NCBI RefSeq assembly: GCF_020882245.1
Contig: NC_083600.1
Location: 18,910,001-18,974,000, forward strand
Direction: 5' to 3'
Source of the DNA: Rhopalosiphum padi
Lineage: Eukaryota; Arthropoda; Insecta; Hemiptera; Aphididae
DNA: 64,000 bases
Shown here: positions 23,801 to 38,384 of the stretch, in pieces
How positions within the stretch are numbered: the stretch's first letter is position 1
Layout: every line of letters starts with the position of its first letter
Position numbers and translations under genes: made by a program
Notes under the pieces: model-generated
Told to the model about the DNA's origin: nothing
The model's database searches: none
What the model saw: the letters and a program-made list of their open reading frames with translations, nothing else

Positions 23801-26800
23801 TAAACATTTAGAAACATAATTTTTTCTATTTTTATCGTTATTGTTTTCTTAAGTTTCTTATTATTCGAATGGCATATTAAACTGTATACATTATACTGAA
23901 ATAAAATATTTTTCTTAACACGTTGATTTGGAATGACTTACAATTATTATGTAAAATATATTTTTCAACAAAATGTTTGAATATTTCTAAAAAACTTCAT
24001 GTTTACTTTTAAAAGAACTACAAATTGTGCTAAAATACTATTTTTTCAAATGCTTATTTTTTGAATTTTATTGAAATAGCATATTTTAGTGATATTGACT
24101 TGTTATTTTTAAATTAGAATCAATTGTTAAATCCAATTTATTAATTCGATATTTTTTTAAATGCTATAATGCACATAATTTATAAAGGTATATAATTTGA
24201 ATATTCTAGTTACCACTAGACTAAATATTTTACAATATAATATAGTATTTTATATTTGGTATAAATGGTAATTGTTTTTCTTAGTACATTAGTCATTAAG
24301 TATAATAATTCATTCACTTAATAATACACATAATTTACAGTGTGAAAGTTGGTTCCTATTAAAAAAAATGTTTGTATCACTACAATATGCACCTTGATTT
24401 GCATGTAAATCTAAGTGTAAGTACAATAATCTCGGGTTCAATTCGTTGTAAAATGTTGTTGGGTCTCGGTTTGTGTGGAGCTAATATTAATTGGTAATAT
24501 TAAATATTCAAACATATACTTCAGGTTTATAATCATAATTAATTTCAAATATAAGAAAAATATACTAAGCTCTTGTTGATATTTCATTCTTCATTCGTAT
24601 ATTGGTACTCTAAAATTAAATTATTATATTATTACAGGGTAATTAAATTATAATCCAATTCTTAAGCGATAAACACCATTTGTAAAAGTGTAATTAGTAA
24701 TGCGTGGTAATGTAGTCAATGATGTCATGTTGTACTTTAGAGTTGAGAGAACTTTCGCAAAAAAAAATTATCGTTTTTAAATTTCTTAATCAACAGTAGT
24801 TGTAAATAATAGTTGCATGTTATGCTTAAATTTATAATTTTAAAATTGATTTATGGTAATTACATAAAAATTCTTATCGATTTTACATCATCAATAATAT
24901 TTAATAATGGATAGGTAGTGGGAATATTATAATTAAGAAATATTTGAAAACCCACGTGCGTCTATATGCAATATACTCGTAGCTAATCATTGTTAGAAAA
25001 TTATAAAATAAATCTTTAAGAATAATTAATGGATATAAAATAATATTATTTATTGACATTGATTTACCTCTGGAAAACAAAAACATATCCATATTTTATT
25101 ATTATATATAATTATTATTTTATACTATTTTTACGTTCATTAGCAAGGCATTTTAGGAGATGAGGTGACTATGGTCTAGAACACAATGGTATTAAGAAAT
25201 AGTTAGTTTAAGTACATAATAACTAGTTTCGTTATCATTTTTTTTTTAAACACTGAGTAGACTTATTAAATTGAAAACGTGGAATGTCTTCTCCACTGAA
25301 TTTTAAAAATCTCAATACATTCCACTTTTCTAAATCCATTTTTTTTTTTTTTTAGAATTGATGCACCCTATTATGAACAACTTTGAAGATATCAAATAAG
25401 CTCCAATCATCATCCAAATGTCAAATTTATCGACAAGATTTTGACCATATTATTAGACCATTCGGATTTACCGAGTTACACTTGCAAGTCATGACATGTC
25501 TGGTTAGGTTAGACACGTCTGCTTAAAAATGATTATATTTTAAATATTGAATACATTTTAAATGTATATACGTTATCTGACCCAACAACCGTATTTAATT
25601 TGTTTAACATGCGCGTAAGTCATAACTTACTAAGTAATTTAAATATATTTAAATATTATGTTTACGAACATAACGTTTTATACTAATACAGAATAAAAGA
25701 CTTCGGGTTTGGAGGATAAGCTCAAAATGTATTTTCAATATATAATTAACTGGGGTTATATTATATTATTAATATTTAAAATTGATTATTTCTATACAGA
25801 ATAATAATGTTTCTGAAATACTATGACCAAAAATATGATTTACGTATAGATGCTAACGGTAAGTAATTTAAACGTTTACTATAAGATTTATCAATTCAAC
25901 CTACATTTTCAATCGACCAACATTTAAAAAAATATACAAATATGTACCTACGAGAAAAACACAAGCACTTCTCGTTCTCATATTAACACAAAGGTCAATT
26001 ATACAATTTAAGTACCTAATGTTAATTTTATCATATCATATATTTTATAGTGTTCTAAACTATAGTGATTATTCTAATTAAATCTTCAGTGTAAATTTAT
26101 TTATTATTTTTGTTTTGTAATCAAAAACCCAAAGGTTATTTTGCAGACAAATTTTTATATATTTTCGCATATCATTCTAGAAAATGTATAGTAGGTGCAT
26201 GGCACATTGACTGTTACAAGTTGTAACTCATTACTATAATATTATCTATTCAATTATTGATACTATGCGTGTTCCCCTAATGTTGAACAATAATATCGAA
26301 AAGAATATATATGATGAACGATTCTCTACATTTGAATACATTAATGAAATCAAATAGAGTCTATTCAAAAGACAATAATGGGCATAAGTACGTACATGTT
26401 ATAATAATGCACTGCCCGTCTCCGTGTCACAACATGCCATGAACCAAAATTTTAAGAAAGAAATAATCAATGCCCGTGAATATGATTGAATCCATTATAA
26501 ATTGAATACTATATTTTTCTAACAGTTTTGTTATTTTTGTCACTTCTTTCTCCCTATCTCTATCAATGGATAAGATGGTCTTAATTTCTATGCTATATTT
26601 TAATGTTTGTCTCCAAACCTCTTACTCTCTTTCTCTGTTCAATAATATTTTGGACTTGTGATTATTTTCGATAAATTTAATGCAGTAAGGTAACTAACGA
26701 ATAACGATTAATGGTTAAATTATTATTAAATATAATTTATGAACCAGGTTAAACATATTTTATCAACTTAAGTGATAACTAATTAGTGGTTACTGGTTTA

Positions 26801-29800
26801 TGATTTCTATAATTCTATTCAAGATAAATAAATATCAAAGTATGCTTTTAACATAAATGTTTTTATAACGATTGCAAAAAACAACACAATTTCACTGAAT
26901 CTCAGAATATATTTGTAACATGTCTAATCTAAAATCTTTAAACGAAATTATTATCTATTCAAAAATTAAAACAATTAAATAATTTTTTTAATACATTTTG
27001 GTATGTCAGGGAAAATGTGTTAATTTATTCGTAAACTTTATAATAATTAGTATTGTTTTGATTTAATTCATTATCGATAGTTATAAAGTATTATGAAGTA
27101 ATTCTGAAGTATAGCAGTCTAGTAGTTGCTAAATATTCAAACAAAATATAATACTATATTGTCTATTTATTATTAGTATTATATATTGAATATATATGTA
27201 AAATTATAATTTTCAATTTTTAACATAATTTTTAAGAAAAAAATATAAAATTAATTTTTCATTACTTAAAATTTTAAACAATAAACAAAATATATACAAT
27301 ATTTATATATAATTATAAAATTGTAAGAAGATTCCATCGATAATTTATTCCCTTTAAAAAGCGTAGGACTCAATGTTTTTGTAAAACATTTTCATTAAAT
27401 ACTCTATAATTATTAATTTAATGATAAGAATATTAGATTATCTACGAATAAATATTGATACGAGTAATCTACAAAGCTATTATTATTAATATACTTATTA
27501 CAGTCTTTTTTTCTGTTAACAATTATCTATTTTTTTTAATCATTTGAAATAATGTTATGTTAAAACATTTATCGAATAAATACATTCAATACTCGTACAC
27601 TTAATAGGAACATTATTATACAATATATGGTTAATGGTTATATTGATATATTTGTTTAATTTAACAACGGGAAATAGCTTTAATTCGCGGTGTCTATATA
27701 AATATAGGTAAATTAGTATAATGTTGATTAATATGAATTATTATAATTTGTATGCTATATATATATATTCGTGGTTTGTGTGTGTGCTAACAAAGAAGTA
27801 AATAATCATTAATCAAGATAAGAAATTGAATTATACATTATCGTAATTTTTTTTTTCAAGCTGATAAATGTATGTTCTAAAATAATATTGCTTTGTTCTA
27901 AAATACCGTAAACCAATATACATTGATATATTTAAAAACTAAATCAAGTCATTGAACCCCAAGAATAAGCATATTTTTTTTAATAAATTGATAATAATTT
28001 GACAACAAATTGCTCTATAAAATATATTTTTCACACATTTAATTAATTAACTAAGTCGAGAGATTATATTTTAACTGCAATAATAATATAATAGAATAAC
28101 TTAAATTGCACAAATTATACAAATATGTATGAATAGTTTTTGTTAATCGTTTTACATAAATGGTTTTAAAAACAAAAATTAGTAAATTTATATTTATATT
28201 TTACTTTAAAAATGTTTTCTTTTTGTAATTTTATAAAAAGAGACTAATCAAATCTTATTAGACCATAATCAAAACCTATAACTACAATTTGTAATATTTT
28301 AGGTTCTACCAATTGTAAATGGACAATGGTTATAAACGTTATAGTTCATTAAGATGTGTCAATATTACTATAATATTATATTTCTTAACTTGAACAGCCA
28401 ATAATTGTACAATAAATAAAATAAATAATAATAATATTTATTTCATCAAATAATATTTAAAAATAAATAAAAGCATACAATAAGTGTACAGTGTACTATT
28501 AATACTCTCCCAGTAAGCGTAGCTTGTGTTTGAAGTGAGAAAATAATAATTAGGTATTTATTATTTATTATTTCGTGTAATTAATATAAATTGTAATACA
28601 TTGACGAACTGGTTAAAATATCAAAAATGAAAACTGTAAAATTTGTAAAAACCACGTTATAATTTTAAAAGTATATTATAGGTACTGTTTATACTTAGTA
28701 TTATTATTATTGGTTTTTGAATGTGATTCATCACTAACAACTTAAAATAAACCGGTGGCGTCTTGGCAGAGTTCCAACATTAAATGTGAAATGTCATAAA
28801 ATTTAAATATTCATCTATATTAAAAACTAGTTAAGTATCAAATAAATCCAGTTTCTGAATAGACAACATAATTCTTCATCCGATTTACACATACGTCTTT
28901 GTCTGATGTATGAAACATAAACATGGTATTTACTATAAAATTTTGGTGTGTTTAAATCCACTATGTAAAACTGTTTCCAATTTTATTTAAGTAAAAGTCA
29001 CAATAACAGTATTTTTTTAGGATTTAAAGCAATTCTCAATTTATTTTATTAACGTTTAATTTAATTCATGTGAATAGGCATAATATAAATAATCTATTTT
29101 TTAAATATTAAATGTAGTTTAATAGTATACTATTTTATAAATACATTTGATTATTTCACTTGGGTTATAAGCAAATAATAAACTATTTAATGACTACGTA
29201 TATAATATATTGAGTGATTATTTAAAAAGGAAACATTCAATTTGCTTATCTAATCTTAAAATACTTTCTTTTTTTTTTTAAATTGAAAATTGTATGTGTT
29301 CAAGGGTGATATACGTACCTACCTTTAAGAATAGAACGAGGTAATGTGCTGCGTAAGAAAAGTGAGTGTTCAGTGAAACTACTAAAAAGATACAAACATT
29401 AAGTTTTTTTTTAAACTTTAAATATTAAGTAACTAACTTGTTTGAAATTCAATTTTAATGCAACGAAATCCCGAGGAAAAATATTCTTTTAAATATGCAA
29501 TTTAAAATGTATGCTATCATTTAAAATTTTAAATAACATAAAAACACAATAATGATATAAAATATTCTTTAAATTATATTTATTGACTTGAAATTATGTA
29601 AAAATAAAAGTTTTTCGAAAACTTTGATATCTTTTCGAATGATTTATCATTAAAGCATCACTCAGTAAAACAAAATTTATCCATTATTGAAATGATAATA
29701 AAATTACTTAAAATGTAAATGTTCACCTATGTTGCTATAGTGCTAAGAAATACGTTTTATTTCAAAAAATAATGAAAAAATAATAAGAAGGATGTGAAAG

Positions 29801-29824
29801 TATATTTTTGTATTTTAACTATGG

Positions 29825-29916
29825 TTTCTAGGTATTAGGTATACAACAAAAATATAGTTTGGTCACCACTGACACTAACCAATAGGTTTGGATTGCGCCA
29901 TTGAACTACCTAGAAA
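29825..29916. mobile_element. Short unit with 10-bp inverted ends and a tRNA-like core
   Basis: The ends tttctaggta (29825-29834) and tacctagaaa (29907-29916) are perfect inverted repeats. Read on the minus strand the core includes TAGTTCAATGG, which fits the A-box consensus, and AGTGTCAGTGGTG followed by CCAAAC, shared with the SINE candidate at 19 kb. It may be a small foldback element built on SINE sequence. Confidence 0.35.
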
Positions 29917-30799
29917 ATTCAAATCATATTTTGTCGATATTATATTCATCATCGATATATATAATACCTAGGTAATAAGAATGCATTGCATTTATTCTAT
30001 AGCACTCATTATACATGCATTACAATTGAAAACATTGTATAATTATTATACTATAATAAATAATATGTAAATAATATTGTAGTTACATTTTATGTTTATC
30101 AAAGATTATTCATTTTTAGCTACATACGAATTGCGTTCTGAAATAAAAAAATGTATAAGTGGGTACTTACATGAAATGCGTCCAGTAGTTTTAAGTGAAA
30201 TGGATTAAATGTTTGTGGATAGAACTTTTAAAAGTTGACCAAAATTATTTACACATTTTTTTACAATCCGTGGCTTAAAAAATAATAATTACATATCACT
30301 GGTATTTTTTTGACTTCCTAGTAAAAATATACATGCTTTAATAAAACATTTACACATCTCAAATAGGAATTTCTAAAAAACAAAATCATTTTTCCACTTA
30401 AAATGATGTATTCCGATTTTGAAAAAGCAATTCACTCATTATTATTAACTGTGTGGCCATTAGTTGTAATGAAAATTCAAACGGTTGGTTTGATTCAAGA
30501 ATACAAAAAAAGTATAGGTTTCTCCATTCAAGTTTTCACCAGTTTTTTAATTTTATAATTGTATATTTATAAATTGTTTATTATTTTTTATTTATATTAT
30601 TATAAAGTATACTCCTATAATTTAAACATACCCATCATTTTAATTTTACTTGTTTCTAATTGCATAATAACGACAAAAATCAATATTTTTAATCTACCGA
30701 TAGTCATAATTTGCTATTGGTAGTCTTAAGTCTGAGTAAAATGGAAGGAAAATAATGTTTTTACGTTGGGGCACAATTTTTGTAGTCGTTAAATATCAC

Positions 30800-30842
30800 C
30801 GGGACGCAATTCATGTGGAAAAGGGTTTTCGGGACGCAATTC
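30800..30842. repeat. Direct repeat of a 13-bp unit
   Basis: The word cgggacgcaattc occurs at 30800-30812 and again at 30830-30842, a 30-bp period, inside a GC-richer patch (about 30,765-30,960). Confidence 0.7.
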
Positions 30843-31490
30843 CTCTGCAGCGTTATTTTCTAAATCGAAAATAAAATTACTAATAAAAATAAAATAGTAA
30901 GAAAGTGATGATAAATAGAATAAAACCGGAAATGGGGGGAGGGGATTTAAGGTTATATAGTCATAAGATGCCTTAGTTTTGTTTGAAATTTTTAAACGGT
31001 TAATTTCCCTTTGGCGATTTTGACTATTAAAACTGCTATAACACTGAATTTGTCAGGTACGTAGTGCGCTGTAGACATGATAAATCATCAATACGCAGTC
31101 ACATTATAAATTAACGTACCCTATAATATTGAAAAATATAAAGAATTTAACGACAACAACAAACGAAGGTCAGTTGTAATTTTTAATAAATCGATTGGGA
31201 GTCGACGTGTCAATAAATATAGAATACATTTAAAATATTATATTATATAAATTTTATTAAGTGAAACCGGTTATTGACATTTCCCACTTTAAAAAACACC
31301 GTATTTTTCCACATCGATAATAATTTAAAAAAAAAGTATAATAGTAATAAACGCTACATTTTTTACTTATTTTCGGTTTTAAGAATATTTTCTTATTTTT
31401 TTCCGGTTTGTATTCTTTTGTCTTCTAGACTAAATACACGCTTTTTGTAATTTCCGCTGAGCTCCTAATTAATAATTTTAAAAAATGTGA

Positions 31491-32620
31491 GACTCGCCTC
31501 TGTTGTATATTAAGTTTTCAGTGGAATTCCTTAGTGTAAGTCTATGTAAATTCAATTTGAATTAAACGATAAATCATTGTATACGAAACGATTCTGAGCA
31601 AAGGAAGCAAATAGATCAGCATCTACTCAACACAGTTTTATTTATATTAATATAATATATAGGTAGTATATTTTAAATTATTATTAGTATTTTATTAATT
31701 TGGTAGGTTGAACTTGTTTTTGCTAAAAAAAAACTACATATAAGTTACAAGTCAATATTTATGTACCATAAAATGGTATAAATAGGTTCATGATATAAAA
31801 TATAAATAGATTAAAATTAGTCTAAATATTTTGGAAATTTGTGTTTATAGAAAATAATAATATGCGTACTGGCGAAACGTTTCAAGTTTCTACGATTAAT
31901 ATTTTTTTGAATTAAAACAAAATAACTAAAATCGTTTGAGGATAAATCGTTATTATTTATTTTAGTCATTTGATTATCTTCAACATTTAAACTCTAAACG
32001 CTCATATACAATTTAAGTAAACTTGTATTTACAAAGCCATTATTTTTCATTTAAATAAACAAGTTTGTCAACAAATGAACTTCTTAATATATATAGTATT
32101 ATTATTATGTATTCATAATTTATGAATTATAAAAAAATTGTATGAATATACGATACATAATATAATGTAACTATCGTATTTTCAATATTTTTAAATTTCT
32201 GTAAGAAAAGGACAAAAAGTAATGAGAAATCATGAGCTTCGTTTACAAGCTTTTTTAGAAGAAGAATCAAAAATCAAAAAAAAAAAAATTTTTTTTATAA
32301 ATAGCTCAAAAAGAGCTTTGATATATTAAAAACTATATAACATTTAGAAAATAGTGCGAATAATTGGTACAAATAAGTCCAAGTCTCTGTGGTAAACCAA
32401 TGTTATGTAAATATTTATTTTTCCACTGTTTATTGAATATTTACCCAAAAAATTATGAAAATACTTGAATTTAATCGGTTCAAAATAGCAACTTGCTCTA
32501 AAAGTTTACCAGAAATTATCATGTGAAAATTAAAGTAAATTGTCTTCTTCAAAACATGAAAATCAACAAAAATAAATATAGTATAATCAAACATTTTTTC
32601 GTTCAGAATCTAGAACCATT
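31491..32620 (+). repeat. Larger copy of the dispersed repeat
   Basis: Begins with a GC-richer head and the aattaaacgataaatcattg / cgaaacgattctgagcaaag core at 31,560-31,605, and continues into the A/T-rich body with ataaatagctcaaaaagagc at about 32,297. The order head, core, body matches the copies at 9.7 and 17.7 kb, so this is probably the most complete copy here. No open frame. The ends are approximate. Confidence 0.4.
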
Positions 32621-35600
32621 TCGTTACTTTATTAACTCTTTATTAATTCACTGCTCACATGCAACAGATTATATATGTATGTACCTATATAGATAGTATC
32701 TATCAGATACGTTTCATTAATTAGGTACAATCAAAATATTGTTATTATTATTATTATTGTTACGAGTGTTATGACTTATTATTAATTATTATAATTATTA
32801 TTATAGTAAAGTATGTATCTAATTGGTCGCATTAATCATGTACACCTAATTAATAGTTACTTAGTTACTCGTAAATTTCAACAGTTTATCTGAATCGATA
32901 TAAATATAACGTTATCATACAAGAGTAAATATTTCGACTAATCATATTAGTTCTAAATTGATGAACTTTTGAAATAACATTGAATTATGCAACACTGTTA
33001 ATGCAATGACTTTGTAATTTTAATTTAATTACTATTTAGTTAAGTTTTATTATTATATTATTTTATAAACGTTATTAAATAAACGCGAAAACAATAAAGT
33101 TTATAAGTAAAACTAGTTATGGAAAAAAAAATGAAATGAATAATGAAAAGGACCGTTAAAATCAATAAAATCATTATGATTTCAATACTTTATACATTAT
33201 CTTAAATTTAAAGTCCAAACGCGAATTGGTTGAAATTCTATGAGGGGCCAATGAATGTTGATGTGAATATTGATTTACAATGATAGGTATCCTATTTCAA
33301 TATGTTTTTTTTTTGTGAATGGTATCGCGTTTTGTAACAGTACAATTAATAATGTTCAATCTTCAATTTATTTGTAGTTATATAGTAAATAGGTATTTAT
33401 ATTGCTATTAGTAACTTATAATTTACCTACTATTATATTTATATTAGTAATATCATTATAATTTATATTAATATGATTATTGTACGTTTGGCCATTTTTT
33501 GAACATCTTGAAAATTTTGAAAATACTCAGTGTAAAATTTACTTATTTACGACACGTTTTTTCTTCTGTGGTTTCAAACGGATAGATTAATGTATTGGTT
33601 TTACAATTATTATGTTCATTGATGTGTTTTATTTTAAGGTATCTATCACCACTCTAAAATTTCAACTTTGAAAGTGGTTTTAAATGGAAAATTGTATCTA
33701 GTTAGGACTTTTTTTCATTGTTTTTAAATTAAAAATCATAATATTAATACAATAATCTCAACTACTGCATCATCATTTATTTATTTATTTAATTTTAATT
33801 TCATATAATTAAATACTGGGCCCCACTGAGGATACTCGTGTTATCAATATTATTTAATTTATTTCTTAGTTAAATGATGTCAATTAGGTACTATTAAAAA
33901 AAAAAAGTGTTTAAAAGTAATTTAATTAATTAATTCTTCATAATCTATGACTTATTCATAATTTTATTAAATGACTTAAATTATCTATAATTTCTGAATT
34001 ATAATCGTTCCTATTTTAACAACTATTAATTACATTCATTAAATCGTTTGCTAACTTTTTTAAATTGTAAAATTAAAATTAAATAATTGCTGAGTCATAA
34101 TGTTTAATTTTAAACTAAAAAAAAATATACAATTTTTTTTTATGTTTACTAACCCGCAAATTTAAAATAAATTTATTATTCTGCATACATTAATTGTGTC
34201 CTAAACCATCAGGAATAAACTTTGTGTATTTTGATCGGGATTCCTAAACAACTCATTATTAATAAATAAATAATAAATTGTTTGTTGAATGTATACTTAT
34301 TACATATAACATTGTACCTAATCAAATATTATTTTATATATTAGCTAGACAAATCTAGAACATTGGAAAACTAAATATTACTTATGATATACATTAATTC
34401 ATTAATATAATATTAAGCTTAACTGGTAGTATAGTATAAAGGTGAGTTTGCATTCATCTTGATGACGAAAAACGACAATTCACTTATTATTGCTGATCAA
34501 CCGGGAATTGAGAAAAAAACTGTTTCAAATATTATATAGGTTAAAAAAAATAAATAATATCAAAGCCTAGGACCCCTAAATAAATATACCTCGAAAAGCC
34601 CCTAACAACAATATAGTTGCAATTCGTTTTTATCTTTTTTACGAAATGTAACTTAACTGCCCCCCTTTTGTACATTTAAAACATTTTCTAAATGAAAATC
34701 ACTTTGGTGTACACAAATTATAATATATAAATCTATTTTTACATATTTTGATAGGGTGTTTATTTAATTCAAACATTTCAAACAGATATATCTTAAAATA
34801 AAGTTGATATTTTATCTATATTATTTCACATTTTATCAAGCTTTAAACGAACAAAAATAAAATTGTTAAGTAAAAAAAATATTACACATTTTTAATTTAA
34901 AAAACAAGATGATAATGCAATAATACAATATTATATCAATATGTAAATTTATTGGGTGATTATCGTTTAATTATTATAACATATTTTTTACTTTAAGTAT
35001 GTTTCGAATTTTCAATAACTTAAATTTTTATTTTTAGAATTTAAAATTTGTTAATAGCTAATCAACTTAATAAAAATTAATTATATTATATTTTTGAATG
35101 TTCAATTTTAATACTTTTTGAAAAAATCTATTAACAAACATTTATTTTCAGAACAACTTATTGACTGTGATAGTGTGATGATTAACTTTATTATGCATAA
35201 TTTTTTTTAAATATCGTAATACGTGACTATTACCGTAAATAATTATAAGACTATTTATTAATTTTATATAAAAATTTGTTTTATTCATTTTATATTAATA
35301 CTATACAATAATACAAAATGTATATATATATAATATATTTATACCATAAAGGCACTATTTTTGTCGTTTATTTAGTCAACACAATTTAAATGTATATTAT
35401 AATATTAACAGTTTTTGTGTTTGTATACATATACCACTAAGTAAAAATTATCAAATCATTAATATTTATAATGACATAATATAAATTTAAGAAAAAACTA
35501 TATAATAATCATCTATATGATTTTCAAAATAAATTGGACTTTCAATCTTATTATACTGTTGTTTGTTAAATATCTATCGTATTTCTACCTATTTAGAAAT

Positions 35601-35791
35601 GATTCTTCTGTCTATACATTTTAATATAGTATATCAAACAACTCTGATTTCCTATATGTATTTTATAGTAATAAATTGTATTGATTCTCAGAACACTGTC
35701 GTTAATCAACACAACAAGGTTTTCCTTTCAGACTCGCGTGCAACATATTTTTACATTTATTTATATTTTATAAATCGGTATATTATTACTG

Positions 35792-35793
<2 letters not shown>

Positions 35794-35820
<27 letters not shown>
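35794..35820. repeat. (AT)n microsatellite
   Basis: About thirteen uninterrupted AT units. Confidence 0.9.
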
Positions 35821-35826
<6 letters not shown>

Positions 35827-37529
35827 TCGTTATTGTAATTATTGTTGATAATAATATGTAATCGTTTATATTAGTCGTCTCGAATAAATCGTGTCAATAT
35901 AATATTGTAGTATATACTAATTAATAAATACGTATAAGTTCCTACAAAATGAATAAAAATCTCACAAAACGAGTTGCAATATATCCGAATATTGTATGAA
36001 TATTTATTTTACTTTTCATAGTATATTTAAAATATGCAATGTAATTGGGTTAAGCTAATATAATAGGTGTTGTGCTTTCCGTGTTAGGATTTTACATAAT
36101 ATTATTACTTCTTCGTGTGTGTGTCTGAATTAAACTGTACCATATTAATCATTCGGAATTCTATATACGTAAGTATTATACATATTATTATATATAACTA
36201 TAACGTATCTTACCAACTACAGATCACTTGCATTTGAGTTATTATTTTCTTTACACGCGTCGATCGTCGATTGTATTTAAATACCTATCAATAACATAAT
36301 AAATACCGGAAAACGTATAAACCATGTAATTAGTTAACGCGAAACACAAAGAGAACAATTTTTTTATGAAATATTACTACACTTTTTCGAATTCCGGGAC
36401 TCCATTGCTATAGGGATTTTATCGGTGCCCCTAAAAATTATATATCGTCGAAAATATAGTGGTCAATTGATGGTGTTTAATGCACTGCGTGACTATTGAT
36501 GATAATTTCTGATATTTGATACGATACGGATACCTAAACGGGCTAAACGTAATGACCTAAGATGAAATATTTTCAAATTGGTTTTATTTTAATTTCATTC
36601 AATTTAAATTTAAAGTTATTTTAAATTTATTTATTACTTATAATGTTAATTCCATATAGTTCCATTATAATTTATAAATAGTTCGGTATAAAGAGATAGC
36701 GATATTAATATATTATATTCGATAACGATTACGTATCATGTACGACCGTGAATCTGAAGTCAGAAAATAAGAATTAACGACATACTCGTAAAAATTACGG
36801 TCCCGATGTTTCCGAAATTGAAGCTAAAATAAAGATTTATGAAATGAAAAAAATACGCAAAAAGTACATGTGAATCTACTCAGTTCTTAAAAAAGTAGCT
36901 TAGGTATACATTTAAATAGCGTAAAAATTAACCAAATTATTCTTAAAAGCCACATTCTACTTGACACGGACCTTGTTATAAAAGTTAAAATCAAAGTGTC
37001 AATTAATTTAAATTGAACAATTATTCGATGGCATTTACCAGTTACCACCACCGAAAAAAGTTCAAAACGATCGAGCAAGAATAAGTTTAAAAAAAAATGA
37101 GGTGATAAATAACTGAAGTAGAGAAGATTATTTACGAGGGGTTGCATATTTACACATAATTTTCAAATGCAAATTTAATCATCATGGTATCGAGTGAAAA
37201 CCATTCAACCATGCATAATATTATCTTACCTATATATAGGTTGCGTGATATTATATTTTATATATATATAATAGTGTTTATATTGAGTTCGTATAATCGC
37301 ATTTTAAATATGCAATGAGAAATAATATAATAAAACATTTTAAATTTTGATGTAGCCCAAGCATCATTAGATGTCATGCGATCTGTGCCAATATGATAAT
37401 ATTGATAATTTATTACTAACTGAACTACATTATAGTAAACCTGTAGTATACGCGTTTCTGAGTAAGGTACTTACTAAAGATTTTAAAACCAGCCCTCATA
37501 CATCAAATCACCGACCACACCCAAAATGC

Positions 37530-37585
37530 AAATTCGCCCAACCTCATCGTATCAATTTACAATTGATGGTGATAAGGGCGAATTT
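37530..37585. repeat. Imperfect 56-nt hairpin
   Basis: The arms aaattcgccc (37530-37539) and gggcgaattt (37576-37585) pair perfectly, and atcaatt/aattgat pair nearer the loop. The fold has the size of a small stem-loop but no seed of a conserved insect microRNA that I know. Confidence 0.55.
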
Positions 37586-38370
37586 AACACTTTTAAATTA
37601 GTTAAACATATATTGTTTATTATAAAAATATTTTAGCACGTAATATATTTGAAATTCTTTGGTAGTTTACTGTAAAACAACACGTATAATTCAACGAGCT
37701 TATAATAGACCTAAGCCAATTTTTTTTCAAAATATATCAGAATATTATAAAATGTTAAAACTTTCTATCAAAATAAACTTAGCTGTGATTAAGTACTTTT
37801 CATCATATTGAATATTGTATAAACGGTATTTATCAATAAATATTAATAAATATTGATTTGATAGTTAGATTTAACATATTATTTCGTATTTGATTGCCTA
37901 TTATTACAATAATGACCAACATCTTAATTATTTCAAAAAATAGGTGATTTATCGTAATAAAAAGTGTCTTTCCTCCTACAAAAATATGATTATTATTTTT
38001 ACCACTATTTAATGGTGAATCCCCGAAATCTATGCAATATGATTGTTGACTTAAATGATTAGACGGCTCTTTCTACTATAGTAGGCAATATACATATAAT
38101 AAGTGCCGGTGATGTTTGTTTTTTTTTTAATTTCAGTGATCTCCCTAAAGTAGTGAATAATTTATATATATTAATATTGTTTGTTTTAATTGATGGAAAT
38201 TGGTCTGGCATAGCGACATTATCACGCGTGCTCGTGTAAAAACGCGGATAGCCAGATGGTATTATACTTGTTATTGTTGTTCATAATAATATTATTGACC
38301 TTGTCTAATATACGACACACTGTAATAATTATAGCTTACATTTCCAACATTGTTCGTGAATTTATTAATA

Positions 38371-38384
38371 TGACGTAAACGTCA
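38371..38384. promoter_or_regulatory. Paired CRE-type half-sites
   Basis: TGACGT and ACGTCA face each other across AA. Each is a half-site for CREB/ATF-type bZIP factors. No gene start is near, so a function is not supported beyond the motif. Confidence 0.2.

Larger units (their letters stand above)
20850..31490. other. Long AT-rich stretch, no intact gene
   Basis: About 10.6 kb in which I find no coding signal. Small items: a partial copy of the dispersed repeat at about 22,388-22,430 (gttaaatttgaattcaatga); a B-box-like GGTTCAATTCG at about 24,438; a pyrimidine-rich patch at 26,520-26,650; a 92-bp inverted-ended unit at 29,825; and a direct repeat at 30,800. A CpG-richer but non-coding patch lies at 23,340-23,520. 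Open frames at 22317-22502 and 24901-25092 are AT-driven. Confidence 0.45.

Noticed and set aside
24404..24480. B-box-like GGTTCAATTCG, possible tRNA or SINE
   Set aside because: No credible A-box at tRNA spacing and no cloverleaf; similarity limited to about ten bases.
35563..35838. 91-codon open frame ending in Tyr/Ile repeats
   Set aside because: Runs into the (AT)n microsatellite and has AT-driven composition; no domain or splice support.
37371..37601. 76-codon frame with Cys/His residues near the start
   Set aside because: The CxxC and scattered His residues do not form a zinc-finger pattern; codon composition is like non-coding DNA and it contains a hairpin.
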